A DNA stretch of 64,000 nucleotides from Nipponacmea schrenckii (lineage: Eukaryota > Mollusca > Gastropoda > Lottiidae): assembly GCA_030562195.1 (NCBI GenBank), contig CM060199.1, positions 18,434,338 through 18,498,337 on the forward strand, in the 5' to 3' direction. The translations under genes and the position numbers were made by a program. This document shows, piece by piece, positions 13,736 to 25,080 of this stretch. Every line of letters begins with the position of its first letter. The first letter of the stretch is position 1. Below the pieces are notes generated by a model that ran no database searches, had not been told where the DNA came from, and worked only from the letters and a program-made list of their open reading frames with translations.

Positions 13736-14064
13736 TTTCAAATGTGATGATAGTCGTAAGAAATAAATATAAACAAAGTTGGTTCAAAGACATTAAAAAA
13801 GGGTTTGGGATCAGTTTCTTAATTTTGTTATCAATCAAGCCAATTCCTCAACAAGAGTTTGTAATGTCCCGACAAAATTACTCAGATCAAAAATATGGTT
13901 ATTTTGCGACAACATATAATACTTATCAATGGCTGCTTATACGTTTCGTAGAAGTGTTGCAAGAAGTAAAGTGTTTTCTTACCATTAACGGAATATATTT
14001 AAAGTATTTATTATTCCTTCCACAATTATCTGTTCCGTGAATAGTAAATTTGCAGATATTAAAC

Positions 14065-15396
14065 ATGGCTGACGAAGAAGATCTAAATCCGCAACAGACA
14101 GAAAAGTTGATCCAGTTTCAGGATTTGACTGGAATGGAAAATATTGGGAGATGCAGAGAAATATTACAGAGACACTCTTGGAATTTAGAGACTGCTGTTC
14201 AAGATACATTCAATGAAAGAGAAGGTGCCCCAACTGTTTTTAATCAACCTACTCCAGAACCAAGGGTTCCTGCATTAAATCTGCAACCCAGAGGTCAAAG
14301 AATATTCACAGTTGGAAGACAACCACCTCAAGGAATATTTCAATGGACATATTTTGTAATTTTGTTTCCATTTCGTTTTGTATACAGTACATTTTATGAT
14401 ATATTAATATTTGTGTATAGATTATTACGTCCTGATCCACGAAGATATGTGACAGATCCAATTGGGGATGTAATGCGTTTCATAGAAAAATTCAACCAAA
14501 CATATGGACCAACCCACCCTGTATTATATCAGGGAACATATAGTCAAGCGCTAACTGATGCTAAGAAAGAGTTGAAATTTTTGTTAGTCTATTTACATGG
14601 AGATAATCATCAAGATACAGATAACTTCTGCAGAGGTACATTGTGTAACGCAGATGTTATTGAATTTTTCAATTCAAGATTGTTATTCTGGGCCTGTAAT
14701 ACTAATAGTCCTGAAGGCTATAGAGTTTCTCAAGCATTACGAGAAAATACATACCCGTTTCTAGCTTTAATAGTTTTACGTGAAAGCAAAATGTCAGTGG
14801 TTGCTCGAATAGAAGGACCTATTGGTCCAGAAGAACTTGTTCAAAGATTAGAAAGAGTTATGTCAGACAATGAAACATCCTTAGCAGTAGCAAGGGCAGA
14901 TAGAGAAGAGAGAAGCTTTAACCAGACGTTAAGACAACAACAAGACGAGGCATATTTAGAATCCCTTAGAGCTGATCAAGAAAAGGAGCGTAAAAAACGC
15001 GAAGAGAGAGAATTGCTTGAGAGACAGGAAATGGAAGAAGAAGAAGCTAACAATGAAAGATTACGTTCCTTAGAGGAAAAAGATCGCCGTAAAGAGGAAA
15101 TGAGAAGTCAGTTACCCAACGAGCCTGTTGATGATTCTAATTCAATACGACTTTTGTTAAAAACTCCTAGTGGCAAGCGTATAGAACGTAAATTTCACAA
15201 GTCAGATTCCATGAAGCATTTACATGATTATGTTTTTTGCCATGAAGAATGTCCTGATGATTTCCAGATAGTCACTAACTTTCCTCGAAGAACATTACCC
15301 TGTGCGCCAAGTGAAAGTAACCCTACCCCACCCACATTTGAGGAGTTTGGTTTAGGAAAGACAGAAATGTTATTTGTTCACGATAATGAGGCATAA
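14065..15396 (+). CDS. FAF2: FAF2 / UBXD8 (FAS-associated factor 2), intronless coding region
   Basis: UBA-UAS-UBX protein that recruits p97/VCP to ER membranes and lipid droplets in ER-associated degradation. The 443-residue product (human 445) starts MADEEDLNPQ at the first ATG; the four codons upstream lack an ATG. Order: UBA domain (about residues 5-50, QTEKLIQFQDLTG), membrane hairpin (about 90-120, FQWTYFVILFPFRFVYSTF), RPDPRR and the UAS thioredoxin-like domain (about 135-270, containing HPVLYQGTYSQAL and FLLVYLHGDNHQD), a charged coiled coil (about 280-350), and a C-terminal UBX domain with the p97-binding FPRR loop (TNFPRRTLPC). Vertebrate FAF2 has many introns, while this copy is one uninterrupted frame, so it may be an old functional retrocopy or show intron loss. 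TTGCAG just before the ATG could be a 5'UTR splice acceptor. Confidence 0.95.
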   Translation: MADEEDLNPQQTEKLIQFQDLTGMENIGRCREILQRHSWNLETAVQDTFNEREGAPTVFNQPTPEPRVPALNLQPRGQRIFTVGRQPPQGIFQWTYFVILFPFRFVYSTFYDILIFVYRLLRPDPRRYVTDPIGDVMRFIEKFNQTYGPTHPVLYQGTYSQALTDAKKELKFLLVYLHGDNHQDTDNFCRGTLCNADVIEFFNSRLLFWACNTNSPEGYRVSQALRENTYPFLALIVLRESKMSVVARIEGPIGPEELVQRLERVMSDNETSLAVARADREERSFNQTLRQQQDEAYLESLRADQEKERKKREERELLERQEMEEEEANNERLRSLEEKDRRKEEMRSQLPNEPVDDSNSIRLLLKTPSGKRIERKFHKSDSMKHLHDYVFCHEECPDDFQIVTNFPRRTLPCAPSESNPTPPTFEEFGLGKTEMLFVHDNEA

Positions 15397-15823
15397 CTGA
15401 TGGATTGGTTAATATAACGTACAAGCATTTTTTGAGTATGATATGCAATCAATACTATTTCATTCTCATTAAGAAATTTCTGATGAATTTCTGAAAAAGG
15501 CCTACTGAAACAGTTTGGAATCAAATGTGTGATTTTGTCTAATGGATTGATAATGGACCTGAAATATCTTCTGGCAAAGGCCTACAGCATTTATTTTTGT
15601 TTCAGTATACAGTTTTGATTTGATTGAAATCTGACAGATTAAAACGTATTGTATTTATTATGACACTTTTTTTCATTATTAATTACATAGTTACCTGTAA
15701 CAGATATAGTTGTCTAATCTTGATATTAGAAAGGAAATACAGCCTGTGGATTTTTATGATAAAGGGAAAGAATGTTACAGTGTCAAAATATCATTCAAGT
15801 ACATGTACATCTAAATACAAACA

Positions 15824-15829
15824 AATAAA
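15824..15829 (+). terminator. Likely FAF2 polyadenylation signal
   Basis: The first clear AATAAA downstream of the FAF2 stop codon, giving a 3'UTR of about 430 bp. No A-rich tail follows it in the genome. Confidence 0.5.
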
Positions 15830-16149
15830 TCAGAATTTTGATTTACAAAATATTTAGTTTGTTGAACATGGATAGACATTGATCAGTAATAAAATGGTTA
15901 ATAATTCTACAATTGTATATCTGTGATTGTTTTTTAACAAAAAAAGCATATATATCCTGGTCCATGTACATAAGATATTTATTACAGGTTTTTTTTTTCT
16001 GACAGTGAAGAAGAATACACAAATGCTGTTCTCTCTATTGCACAATATTATAATATAAGAGAACTCGGATTGTATTTCAAATGTTTTTTTACTAATGACT
16101 TCATGTTGCTATTTAAACACTTAAATAAGATCCAGATTGACTATTGGTC

Positions 16150-17281
16150 CGTTTGTCCATAATTTGAAATGATAACTAGAATTGCTTACAATTATGAACG
16201 TATTTCGAGAGCCTTAAAATATTATGTAGGCTAAATTTGCAATTACCTACATCTAGACAATATATTGAATATCATTTGACCTAGTTTTCAAAGTCATAAA
16301 ATAATTAGGTCACACCTTCCGTAACGGTTAATGATGGCGAAAATATGAAAATTATCAATTTTTGCTGTATTTAAGTACACTTATCTCTATGAATTTTTTA
16401 AGTAAACCAAATTAAAAAATATCTACTCGTAGACAATATATTGAATATTATTTGACCTAATTTTCAAGGTCATAGATTAAGTGGGTCACACCTTCCGTAG
16501 CCGTTAAAGTGACCTAATTTTGAAAAAATCGAAATTTAAATAATTCGAAAGAAAATACGAAATTTGAAAATCGGTCTCCAAGAAAAGGTAGATAATGATC
16601 CATTGTATCTATGTGCTAAATTTCATCAAAATCGGTCTATCAGTAGTGTCTGAATTTCGGATTTAAGAATTGTAACAAAAATTCAAAATGGCGGCCGATA
16701 TGGCAGCTTGACCTAATTATTTAGGTCAAATCAATTACTATTGACAAGTTATTTATAAAACAGTTTTCACTTTTCACCTAGCAGTTATAGACCGGAAGTT
16801 ACGTAATTACGTCATTTGAGGCTAAACCGGAAGTAGAATTTTTTTTTTTCACATTTTTTCAAAAATTATAATCATATCGCCTATCAACTGGTAAAGTTTC
16901 AAAATTTTACCATTTATATTAAAGGAGAAATCACGGTCTGAAATTTTTGCCGATGACCCTTGAATATTGAATTGCAAATCGTGGGTAAAATATTTAACCT
17001 AATTGCATAAAACCTATAATTGTTAGTTGACAAATACATTGAAGTTTTCAAATCTGAAAATCCGGTCAAAATCGAACCGAAAATAAACTTGCTAAAGCAA
17101 AAAAACCTCAACTTCCGGTTCTCACTTCCTGTCAGAGATAGAACTTCCGGTTTTGTTTTATTTGATAATAGAAATCATTCTAAAATCAACTGTAGATTTA
17201 GAATTTCTGCACCTTTTACCATTTTGTCTGCAAACTCATCCAAGAATTACAAAAAAAAAAAAAAAAAAAATAAAATAAAAT
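16150..17281. repeat. Dispersed repeat with a 177-bp tandem duplication and terminal A tract
   Basis: AGACAATATATTGAATAT.ATTTGACCTA occurs at 16254 and again at 16431 (period 177 bp), each followed by GGTCACACCTTCCGTA. Further on are repeated CCGGAAGT/ACTTCCGG motifs at about 16793, 16826, 17112 and 17145. The tract ends in a run of about 20 A and then TAAAATAAAATAA (to 17281), which looks like a retroposon tail. The motif content resembles 23390-25080 and 38904-40922. No coding potential is visible. Confidence 0.5.
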
Positions 17282-18401
17282 AATCCGAACGATTACAATA
17301 CGTTTTCGCCAAATTTGAAATGATAATAAGAAAATGTTTGTGTTAGTTAATTCCTAGTTCTTGAAAACACATTGAAATATTAGCTCTTAACACTCCAAAA
17401 GTTAAAATTCTTCATGGAACTAGTCAAAAGTTGAATAAATTGTTCATTATCACCCAAAAAGAGGTTATGAATGAAAATTTGATATTGGTGATTATTATTG
17501 TACTGCCAAATATTCTTATATAAAAATCAAATTTGCTAGTAAGCTTATAATACATTGCCTGGGAAGGTATCTTATTTCATTACACGTGTTTCCTTTAATA
17601 TGGATTTGGAAGTTTTGGTGTGTACACAATCTTTTATTTTTCTACTGTTAATCTAGTTTGGTCATACATTAATTCAAAATAGTATGATCAGGTGATTTCT
17701 GATGTAACAATTGGTTGTAATTTAATTATTAATTCATTTTAATGATGAGCCATTTTATAAATTTTTTAAGCTGTCGGAAACATATTAATAAATTGTCTCT
17801 GATGTGATTTGTACCATAGATATCCTCTGACAATTTCCCTATGATGTTGTACTAGTATATTCTGAAAAATGGGTTCTCATATTGTGAAGTCAAGCTTATT
17901 AATTAATCGGTGTTAAAATTCCAGGTATTCAAACCGTATGTGGGTGTAGAAATGCTGAGGAAATTCAAAAAGTCCAAATGCTATATTTAGACTTTGTGTT
18001 TGTTCACGTGATTATGCACTGGGTAATCAAAGAAAAAACTAAGATCTTAGTGACATTTTGAGACCTAATGATGTTTCTTAACCTGATGGGCTGAGGAAAA
18101 TTCCCTTCGTTATAATGCTAATTACGATTTAGTTTGTGAATCAATCTTTTATCATAAGATTATCTATTAAAATTGATAAAAGTATTAGCAATTTAATTAT
18201 TGAATATAGGCTACATATAAATAAATGGCAATAAGGGAACCCAACTTTAAATCATAAATCATTTGCATCTGAAACATTTGGAAAAAGGCAGAATTAGAGA
18301 AATGAAAAAAGGGTGTAATGGATTTATTGAATTATTTAGTGATTCTTTCTCATTATTTTGACACCAAGAACTGTGATGAACAAAGACTCATTTTGGTCAG
18401 T
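17282..18401. other. Intergenic, no recognised feature
   Basis: AT-rich sequence with short open frames only. I see no gene, RNA or clear repeat in it. Confidence 0.5.
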
Positions 18402-18877
18402 TTAAAGGGGCACAGGCTTGATTTGTTTCGGACAATCATCCGACAGCCTCAAACACATGAAATCTTTTGTTTAGCTAATCAGACATAGTCTACAGAGCTT
18501 ACCTTTGAAATTTGAGCATTCAAATCCATGGGTATACATATTTATCCGTGTTTGAATATCATAATGTCTTAAGATATTATGAACGTCCCGCCATATTGGA
18601 AAATCAAAGAGTTATAAATAGACTACTGCGCAGGCCCACACTGATAAAACAAAAAGAAAGTACATGTAATAACAATTGTAGATTTTGTCAACAGGACACA
18701 CAATTTTCAGACTGACTGAAGACCAGCCGCGTACAGCACGGAAAAAAAATAAAAAGTGAAATTTTTTAGTATATTTCAAGGTATTTTGCGATTTTCTTAG
18801 AGCTTGAGTATTTCTGAGGACTGTTTAAATGTAACAAAGGCCCAAAACGACACCTAAAAAATATTGTGTCCCTTTAA
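18402..18877 (+). mobile_element. MITE flanked by TTAA target duplications (piggyBac-like), copy 1
   Basis: The element 18406-18873 (468 bp) is flanked on both sides by TTAA. It begins AGGGGCACAGG and ends as the inverted form TGTCCCT. A near-full-length copy in opposite orientation lies at 58996-59467. TTAA duplications with short inverted ends suggest non-autonomous piggyBac-type mobilisation. It encodes no transposase. Confidence 0.8.
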
Positions 18878-19075
18878 ACATTTCAACAAGGTTTCCTCTC
18901 AACTATTAGTTACCTGTTCTTTTCTAATTTCTTTTCTAAGCAATTTAGGGGTTACAAGATATAATAATCTTCACTACCAGACAGACACACAAACCAATTC
19001 TTTATGCCAATAGAGAGACAACCTGTATCAACTAGGATTCTTGGAACTCAGTTCTCACACTAAACTTTAGTAATA

Positions 19076-19900
19076 TGCCTCATGCGAAAAGACTTTCAAT
19101 GGAAGAATTTGACCATTACGAATTTCTGGCTCTGCAATGGAAAATCGTTTTGCGCCGAGGTTATGCGAAATCCCACTCTAGAACATTTTTACGAATATTC
19201 TGAGATTTTAAATAACCACCACCCTTCTGTGAAATTAACAGCAAATATTAGTGAAAACAGCATGGATTTTTTGGACACTACAGTGTTCAAAGGCAATGAC
19301 TTCCTTTCTACTTTCGACTTTTATACAAAAGCTCTTTCCACCCGAATTCTAAGATTCCATAGAACTTGCACCCATCAGGCTGATTTTGAATCCACCTGTA
19401 AATTAGTTTTTATAAATTAAGGGAAAGGGGGTATATTCAAAAAGATTTCTTCGAACAATTAAGAATGACACATCTTGAGAAAAAATTACCCCCACCCCCT
19501 TTTATTGGATTCGATTCATTTCCCTGTCGAGGTTCCACGTGTCACACGTGCGAATAAAATGTTACACATTTTATCAAAAAATAAAATTAATGGAAAAGTA
19601 TTTTTTCATATACCGGTACCTTAACTTCTTGTAAAATATGCGATGATGTTGGTGAGATTCAAAATGCATTGCAAACCCCTTTTAATGGTCATCGCTATGA
19701 TATAGTGCATGGCAAGGATAGAACGATTGTGCATCACTTCAACCTCCCGATCATTCCATCGATGACCTTTTCATTGTGCCAATAGAAGCAGCTTTTACAT
19801 CACCTACTATCAAACCTAAGCTTAGACGTCTGAGCAAATTCGTATTTAATAAACTGAGAGAGTGGGGTTACTCCAAAACTTTTTTTGCGCAAAATTAAAA
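19076..19900 (+). pseudogene. Degenerate Penelope-like retroelement (RT to GIY-YIG region)
   Basis: One frame (19082-19420) contains NPTLEHFYEYSEILNNHHP, then FLDTTVFKG, the classic FLD..V.K block of these reverse transcriptases, then DFYTKAL..R.LRFHRTCTHQ, matching the usual Y.K.TD...LH..S.HP block. After a stop and frame changes, the sequence continues with FPCRGSTCHTC, TSCKICDD, NGHRYDIVHGKD, VHHFN and SIDDLF.VPIE, matching the CxxC and GHR.DI motifs of the GIY-YIG part. Stops and frameshifts make it a dead copy. Confidence 0.7.
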
Positions 19901-20185
19901 AAAGACACTATTTTGGCTGCATCAAGAACAAATTTTACCAGTGTGCACTCAATTTTGATATCTTCATGCATTTTCAATGCGATATCAATTGTTCTATCAG
20001 AATCGTCGCCAACATGTGAAAATATAAGTTGATTTTGTCAATAATATATAATAATTCATCATTTTTGTTGTATTCATTAACATTTTGGTTAAACAAGAAA
20101 ACGACGGACTGTAGGCCTACGCGACTGGTCTTTGACACGATAATTAATTGATTTTTAGTACATTTTTATTACTCTATTAATATGC

Positions 20186-20272
20186 GTCGACGAGTCGTCT
20201 TTTGATTTGTCGACGAGTTGACTAAAGATTGTCGACGAGTTGGTCAATTGTGTCGACGAGTTAACTGTCGAC
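20186..20272. repeat. Short array of GTCGACGAGTTG units
   Basis: GTCGAC starts at 20186, 20209, 20231, 20252 and 20267, four of the five followed by GAGT. The intervals are 23, 22, 21 and 15 bp. This is a small, CpG-containing tandem array in AT-rich DNA. Confidence 0.8.
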
Positions 20273-20710
20273 TAGATACCGTTGTAGGTATGCATTAAAC
20301 TGCGCTCATAAACGTTAAAACAAGTACAACTTAAAATCCTTGCCCGAGCTTTTTATCAGGCAAACTTTAATTTAAATCATTATGATGGCGATGCACGAAC
20401 TATTTTCTATTTCAGCATTATATTTTTAAAACTACAAACCAATTTTGTACTTTCCACTCTTAAAAAGACCTAAAGTGTCAAAAAGCAGTGAGTCTCCTTG
20501 ACTCATGACTCATACTATATAAGTTATAAATAAGGACTCGAACTAGTAAAAATATCGTTGAAAAGTTTTCCAATAATGTGACTATTAGTATAAGAGTAGT
20601 TCTATGTTGTCACAGACTTTGTCATTACTTTTCTGGTCGACCTATTTTTCTCTACGAAACTCGCATGACCATGATGATGAACAAGTCAAAAGAAAGTAAA
20701 CCACACTAGG

Positions 20711-20819
20711 CAATGACGTTTATAGAATAACCAATGATGTCGTTATTCTATAGACGTCATTGAGAATAACATAGACGTCATTGACCATAGATATCCTATA
20801 AATGTATAGGATGTCTATG
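20711..20819. repeat. Two adjacent hairpin-forming inverted repeats
   Basis: Hairpin 1 has arms 20711-20731 and 20742-20762 (21 bp, one mismatch) with a 10-bp loop. Hairpin 2 has arms 20786-20800 and 20805-20819 (15 bp, one mismatch) with a 4-bp loop. TAGACGTCATTGA recurs as a direct repeat within the structure. Confidence 0.75.
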
Positions 20820-21599
20820 TCATTGACACTAGGATTCATTGTATCAACATCCGCTTGACTATCACTGCAAACAAAACCGCCAAGTTAATTTATCATTATC
20901 TCAAAAATTCTGAAAGGAAATGCAATTTTAAAAAAAAAGGAGGAAAGAGGATTTCTCAAAAAAATGTTTTGTGGTCTGAGTCAATCTAATGGGAAGACAT
21001 TGTTACTGAAATGTCACACAAAATTAAAGTGGAAATTAACTAATTAAGTCCTTATTAAAATGATTTATTCTATTTCTACGAGAAAACTCTTTTGGTAGCG
21101 TTTCGATTTACAGTTACTTTTCAATTTTCTAAGATAGATCTAAGTGCATTTCGCTAATCGAGTAAATTACACTTACACTTACAGATGGCGCTCTCTGTTG
21201 AAAATTAATCGATTTAAAAGAAAATATAATTTTATCTAGATCTAGGCCTACATGATTTAAAATTATATGTGAATAATTCTCGTATAAATATTATAAGTAA
21301 GAGATGATTTTTTTTTAATTTTACATAGTTATGTGTATTGGATAGGGACATGATTCACTAGAAAATTGGATAATACGAACACCGAGTGCTGTAGGTAGTC
21401 GTAGATTCTCTTTTGCTGAGGCTTATTATTTATAGGCTAAATCTTTATGTCATTGTATGCATTGCAACATGCGATTAAAAAGAGAGCACCTCTCCTCTAG
21501 CCTACACATCTTGTGGTTAAGAATAATTAAAATTCTAAAACTAAGCATAGCAAAGACCGGAAGGCAGCTGCAATCTTTTCAACAAAAATTTATTATTCA

Positions 21600-21990
21600 T
21601 TTTCTAATACCATGCATTATTAGGCCCTAGTCCGAAACTTGCTGACTCTATTCCCAGCCTCTGATTGCTATTTGGACAGATATTGCGGGGGAGAGTCAGA
21701 AAAACTAGGGACCAAAAATCTGGGATTTTCCTCACCTGGGTGCAGGGTTTTTATACCTCCAATCCACCAAACCTCGATTTATTTGGAAAGATGGATGTTT
21801 CTATAGTTCAATCATACCATCATTAGCCTACCCCCTACACCACCCATGTCTGGCCTATGGTTGCGTCAAAGTTTTTTTCCAGAATTTTAATCGCTCAGTG
21901 GCCTTTTCAAATCTTTCCAAATATATTGAGGTTTAGTGGATTCGAGGTAGACTATGTAATACATTTAAAACCCGTGGTCAAGTTGTATGC
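21600..21990. repeat. Composite dispersed repeat (same family as 12190-12870)
   Basis: The reverse complement of GCTGACTCTATTCCCAGCCT (21640s) matches the AGAGGCTGGGAAT..AGTCAGCA core at 12340-12370. The segment at 21905-21985 repeats TTTCCAAATATATTGAGGTT in the opposite direction. The arrangement is palindromic overall. Confidence 0.55.
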
Positions 21991-23389
21991 AGAATGTGGA
22001 TGACTTTTCTGCTTACTCGCATTGAATAATGCTTTCTCTACTCACATTGCATAGTTCTCTCCTTACTCGCATTCAATAGTGCAACTCAACAGTTTTAAAA
22101 CTCTGATGACAGCATTATGATTAATATAATCTATCTAAGTCACCCTGAATATTGCTGCTTCCTGGTATGATAAATGAATTGAATGTTACCGTTGAGAATG
22201 GACATCAAATTAAAGTCTCAAACTTGGACAATATTATTGAAAAAGAGTCATCAGTTGCCATGACTAAAGAATAACAAGTTATATCCATTATATAGGAGTT
22301 TTGAAACATGTCTAACATACTTAGTTTAAACCTTTTCCGAGCAAATAGGCCTATTGAGTTCCACATCAAATTGTCCTCTCAGCCTCAAATTATGGAACAT
22401 TATGGGCTAAAACAAGAACTCTGACAATTCTGATTGTATAGACTGTGATATTTGAATGGAATTTCAATGATATTCAATTTTATGATTCTGATGTTTAATC
22501 TCTAACTTGATATACATCTCAATAAAACAAAAAAAAGTAAAATTACAATAACATTTATTTGCAAACCTCATACCATTTTGTTACCATGGTAATTTTCATT
22601 CAAAATTTCAAAAACACTGAAACACTATATTTATGTCTACCTTGAGTGGGCAGTGTAAAGGACATTGTCTGTTCAATATCTCTATATTTAGTGTAAATCT
22701 GTCTTAGCTCAGCATAGGATATCAGCATTAAATAGCAATTGCTCAGGAAAGGTTAATGGATTCTTTCTTTGCTTTAAGGAATTAATGGATTATAGCAGGA
22801 TTCTGTCATATTGTTTTGACACTAGGTAGGTAAGTCATTTCTTTCAATTTAATTTTTTTTTAAATTTTGGTCATCCTAAGAGCTAGTATAACTTTGATAA
22901 ATGATATAATTTATGTTAGGCCCAGTTTGAATTGTATAGAAATATACTCCCCTCTCAGAAATTTCATCCTGACTTTGCGTAGGCCGAAAATTAATCCAAA
23001 GTAATGGTTATTGAGTTCTTCATTTTTATGGAAATTTTTATTGTTTCAAAACAGTTAAAATATTAGATCCTAGGCTTTGCAAAGTTCTGACGCAGTGCGT
23101 AGCAGGTTTGATATATATTCTAAAACTGCTACACAAAGTATCTGTAGAATAGTAACGTTATTTTACAGAGTATAAGTTGTTTAAACTCAAGCATTATCGG
23201 TTTGCTGAAACTTGTGTCATGTAGATTGCCCAAACACATAAACAACAAACAGCTTTTTAGGATAAAATTCGCAATTTTCAAAAAGAAAGTATACATCGTA
23301 CAACAAAAAATAATATCAAATGATAGATCTTATTGAGAGCTTTGGCGGAAGTATACATCAGACAACACAAATGAATATATCAGAGGAAA
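21991..23389. other. Intergenic, no recognised feature
   Basis: AT-rich sequence with no convincing gene. The three short blocks near 22010-22080 that repeat (C)TTACTCGCATT.AATA make a small local repeat. Confidence 0.45.
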
Positions 23390-25080
23390 GATATCATCAG
23401 GGACAATAAATTGTGTTCAGGTCACCAAAGGTTAAGGTCACGAAATATGGGCCTTGAATGTTTTGGCCGTTACCAAAAAAGTTAAAATTCAAATCTAAAT
23501 GAAAGAAAATCAAAATTAAAAAATCGGCTCTCAAATATGATAGCGCATTCATTAGATATGAACAAATAAAGAAAAACGCTTTATCCCCTAAGGCCCCATT
23601 TTTGAATTTTACAAAAGTTTGACACTTCAATATGATAGCTTATCTTTTGCTTCCGATCGTAATTTTTTCATCTTCGTTTTTTTTGTATGACTATCTCTAG
23701 CATGTTGCAAAAAGAATTATCTATAAGTTTTCAGGTGGATGGGAATAAAATTGTAGAAGTTGATAAAAACACAAAATTTGAAACTAAAAAAAGTCAGCTA
23801 CAAAGTAATGATATTAGCAGTATTATACTGTGCATATTTATGTAGCTAGCAGTTCATGGAAGCTAATAAAAGAAGTTCTGTTAAAATATGTTGAAAAATA
23901 GAGCCATAAAAAAACAAAAACCAAAATAAAGCCATCGTTCACACCTCATTTCCGGTTGACCTAAATGTCTCCATTTTAGATTTAAAAATGACAAATCACG
24001 CAGTTTAAATAGCATCAGGTAGTTTGTGACAAGTTGCCTTCTAAGAGAATAATGGCTTGGGAAATTGGGAAAAAAAATTTTTTTCGAAAACAAAGTATTG
24101 CGTTCAAAGAAGGCGCTGCAATAAATTCATCTCACTTTAACTTTTCTTTCTCTTTATTGCTTTGGTTGTCATAAGTTATGATGAATTGATACAAAAAGAA
24201 TTATAAGACTAGAGCCACATGTGACACAGAGTGGGACTTTGCTAATGTGGCTAAATCGATAAATAGATTCTGAAAAAATCAGCCTTCTCAAACAATAATG
24301 TCATGTGCCAGAGCAGTTTAAATTTGGGAAATACAAAAATTGAAAATATTGAAATCCTAAAACCTGTTCCCATTTTTTAACTTAAAAGCATAAACATCCA
24401 TTTTTCTAGGATAAACTGGCCAAAGCAATGAGGTATCTTATTTCCTACAGAAGTAATTTGCTGACCCATATAAATGATGTATTGGAATTTAAATGGATGT
24501 GCCCATGTAATTTATTCAAAATGTATATTCATGGTACAAATTTGAAGCTTGAACCGTACATCAAATAGATCACCGTACATACCGTACATTTCAAAGTAGT
24601 GAAAATATTCCAAATGTAGTTTTATTTTCAAAAATCAAAAAGGACAATTTTCATTTTAAAAACTTTTTGTTGTATATCATTGGAAGAGTACGAAAAAGTA
24701 CCTTAAGAATCTGAAAAAAAATAACCCTCTAAATTAATTAGGTCACGCTCAAGAGCAGTCCAAAGTTGTGAATTTTGTTGTTTTTCGGGCAGCTATAAAA
24801 CTGGAAGTAGACGTCACAGGTCAAATATCAACTGATAGCCAAGGTTAATGACCTTTGATCTACTAATGGTCAAGGTCAACAAAGGTCACAAGATATAAGC
24901 CTCAAACTTTGAAAAAATTCAACCGGAAGTTGCAAAAAAGCCAAATCGAAAGAACTTCCATATAAGCAAACATTACACAAATCAGAGTTAACCCTGAGGC
25001 CCCATTTTGAGTTTTACAAAAACCTAATATTTTGATATGTTGCTAAAAATATTACTTCCTGGTCAGGATTTTTTTTTATA
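23390..25080 (-). mobile_element. Long dispersed repeat, inverted relative to 38904-40922
   Basis: TAGAGCCACATGTGACACAG followed by TGGGACTTTGCTA (24232-24244) is the reverse complement of the right end of the element at 38904-40922. Downstream, the blocks GGTACAAATTTGAAGCTTG and GAAGTAGACGTCACAGGTCA and the AGGTCA-rich tract match it in reverse. The part at 23400-24130 carries similar GGTCACGAAATATGGGCC and TTTCCGGTTGACC motifs and may be a second fragment. No transposase frame is seen. Confidence 0.65.

Noticed and set aside
13714..14040. A 108-codon frame just upstream of FAF2
   Set aside because: It overlaps the likely promoter, lacks a recognisable domain and starts without ATG.
18512..18715. 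A 67-codon frame inside MITE copy 1
   Set aside because: The inverted copy at 58996-59467 shares the DNA but the frame shows no domain or transposase motif.
23397..24093. Short minus-strand open frames with hydrophobic content
   Set aside because: They lie in a dispersed non-coding repeat and show no conserved motif.
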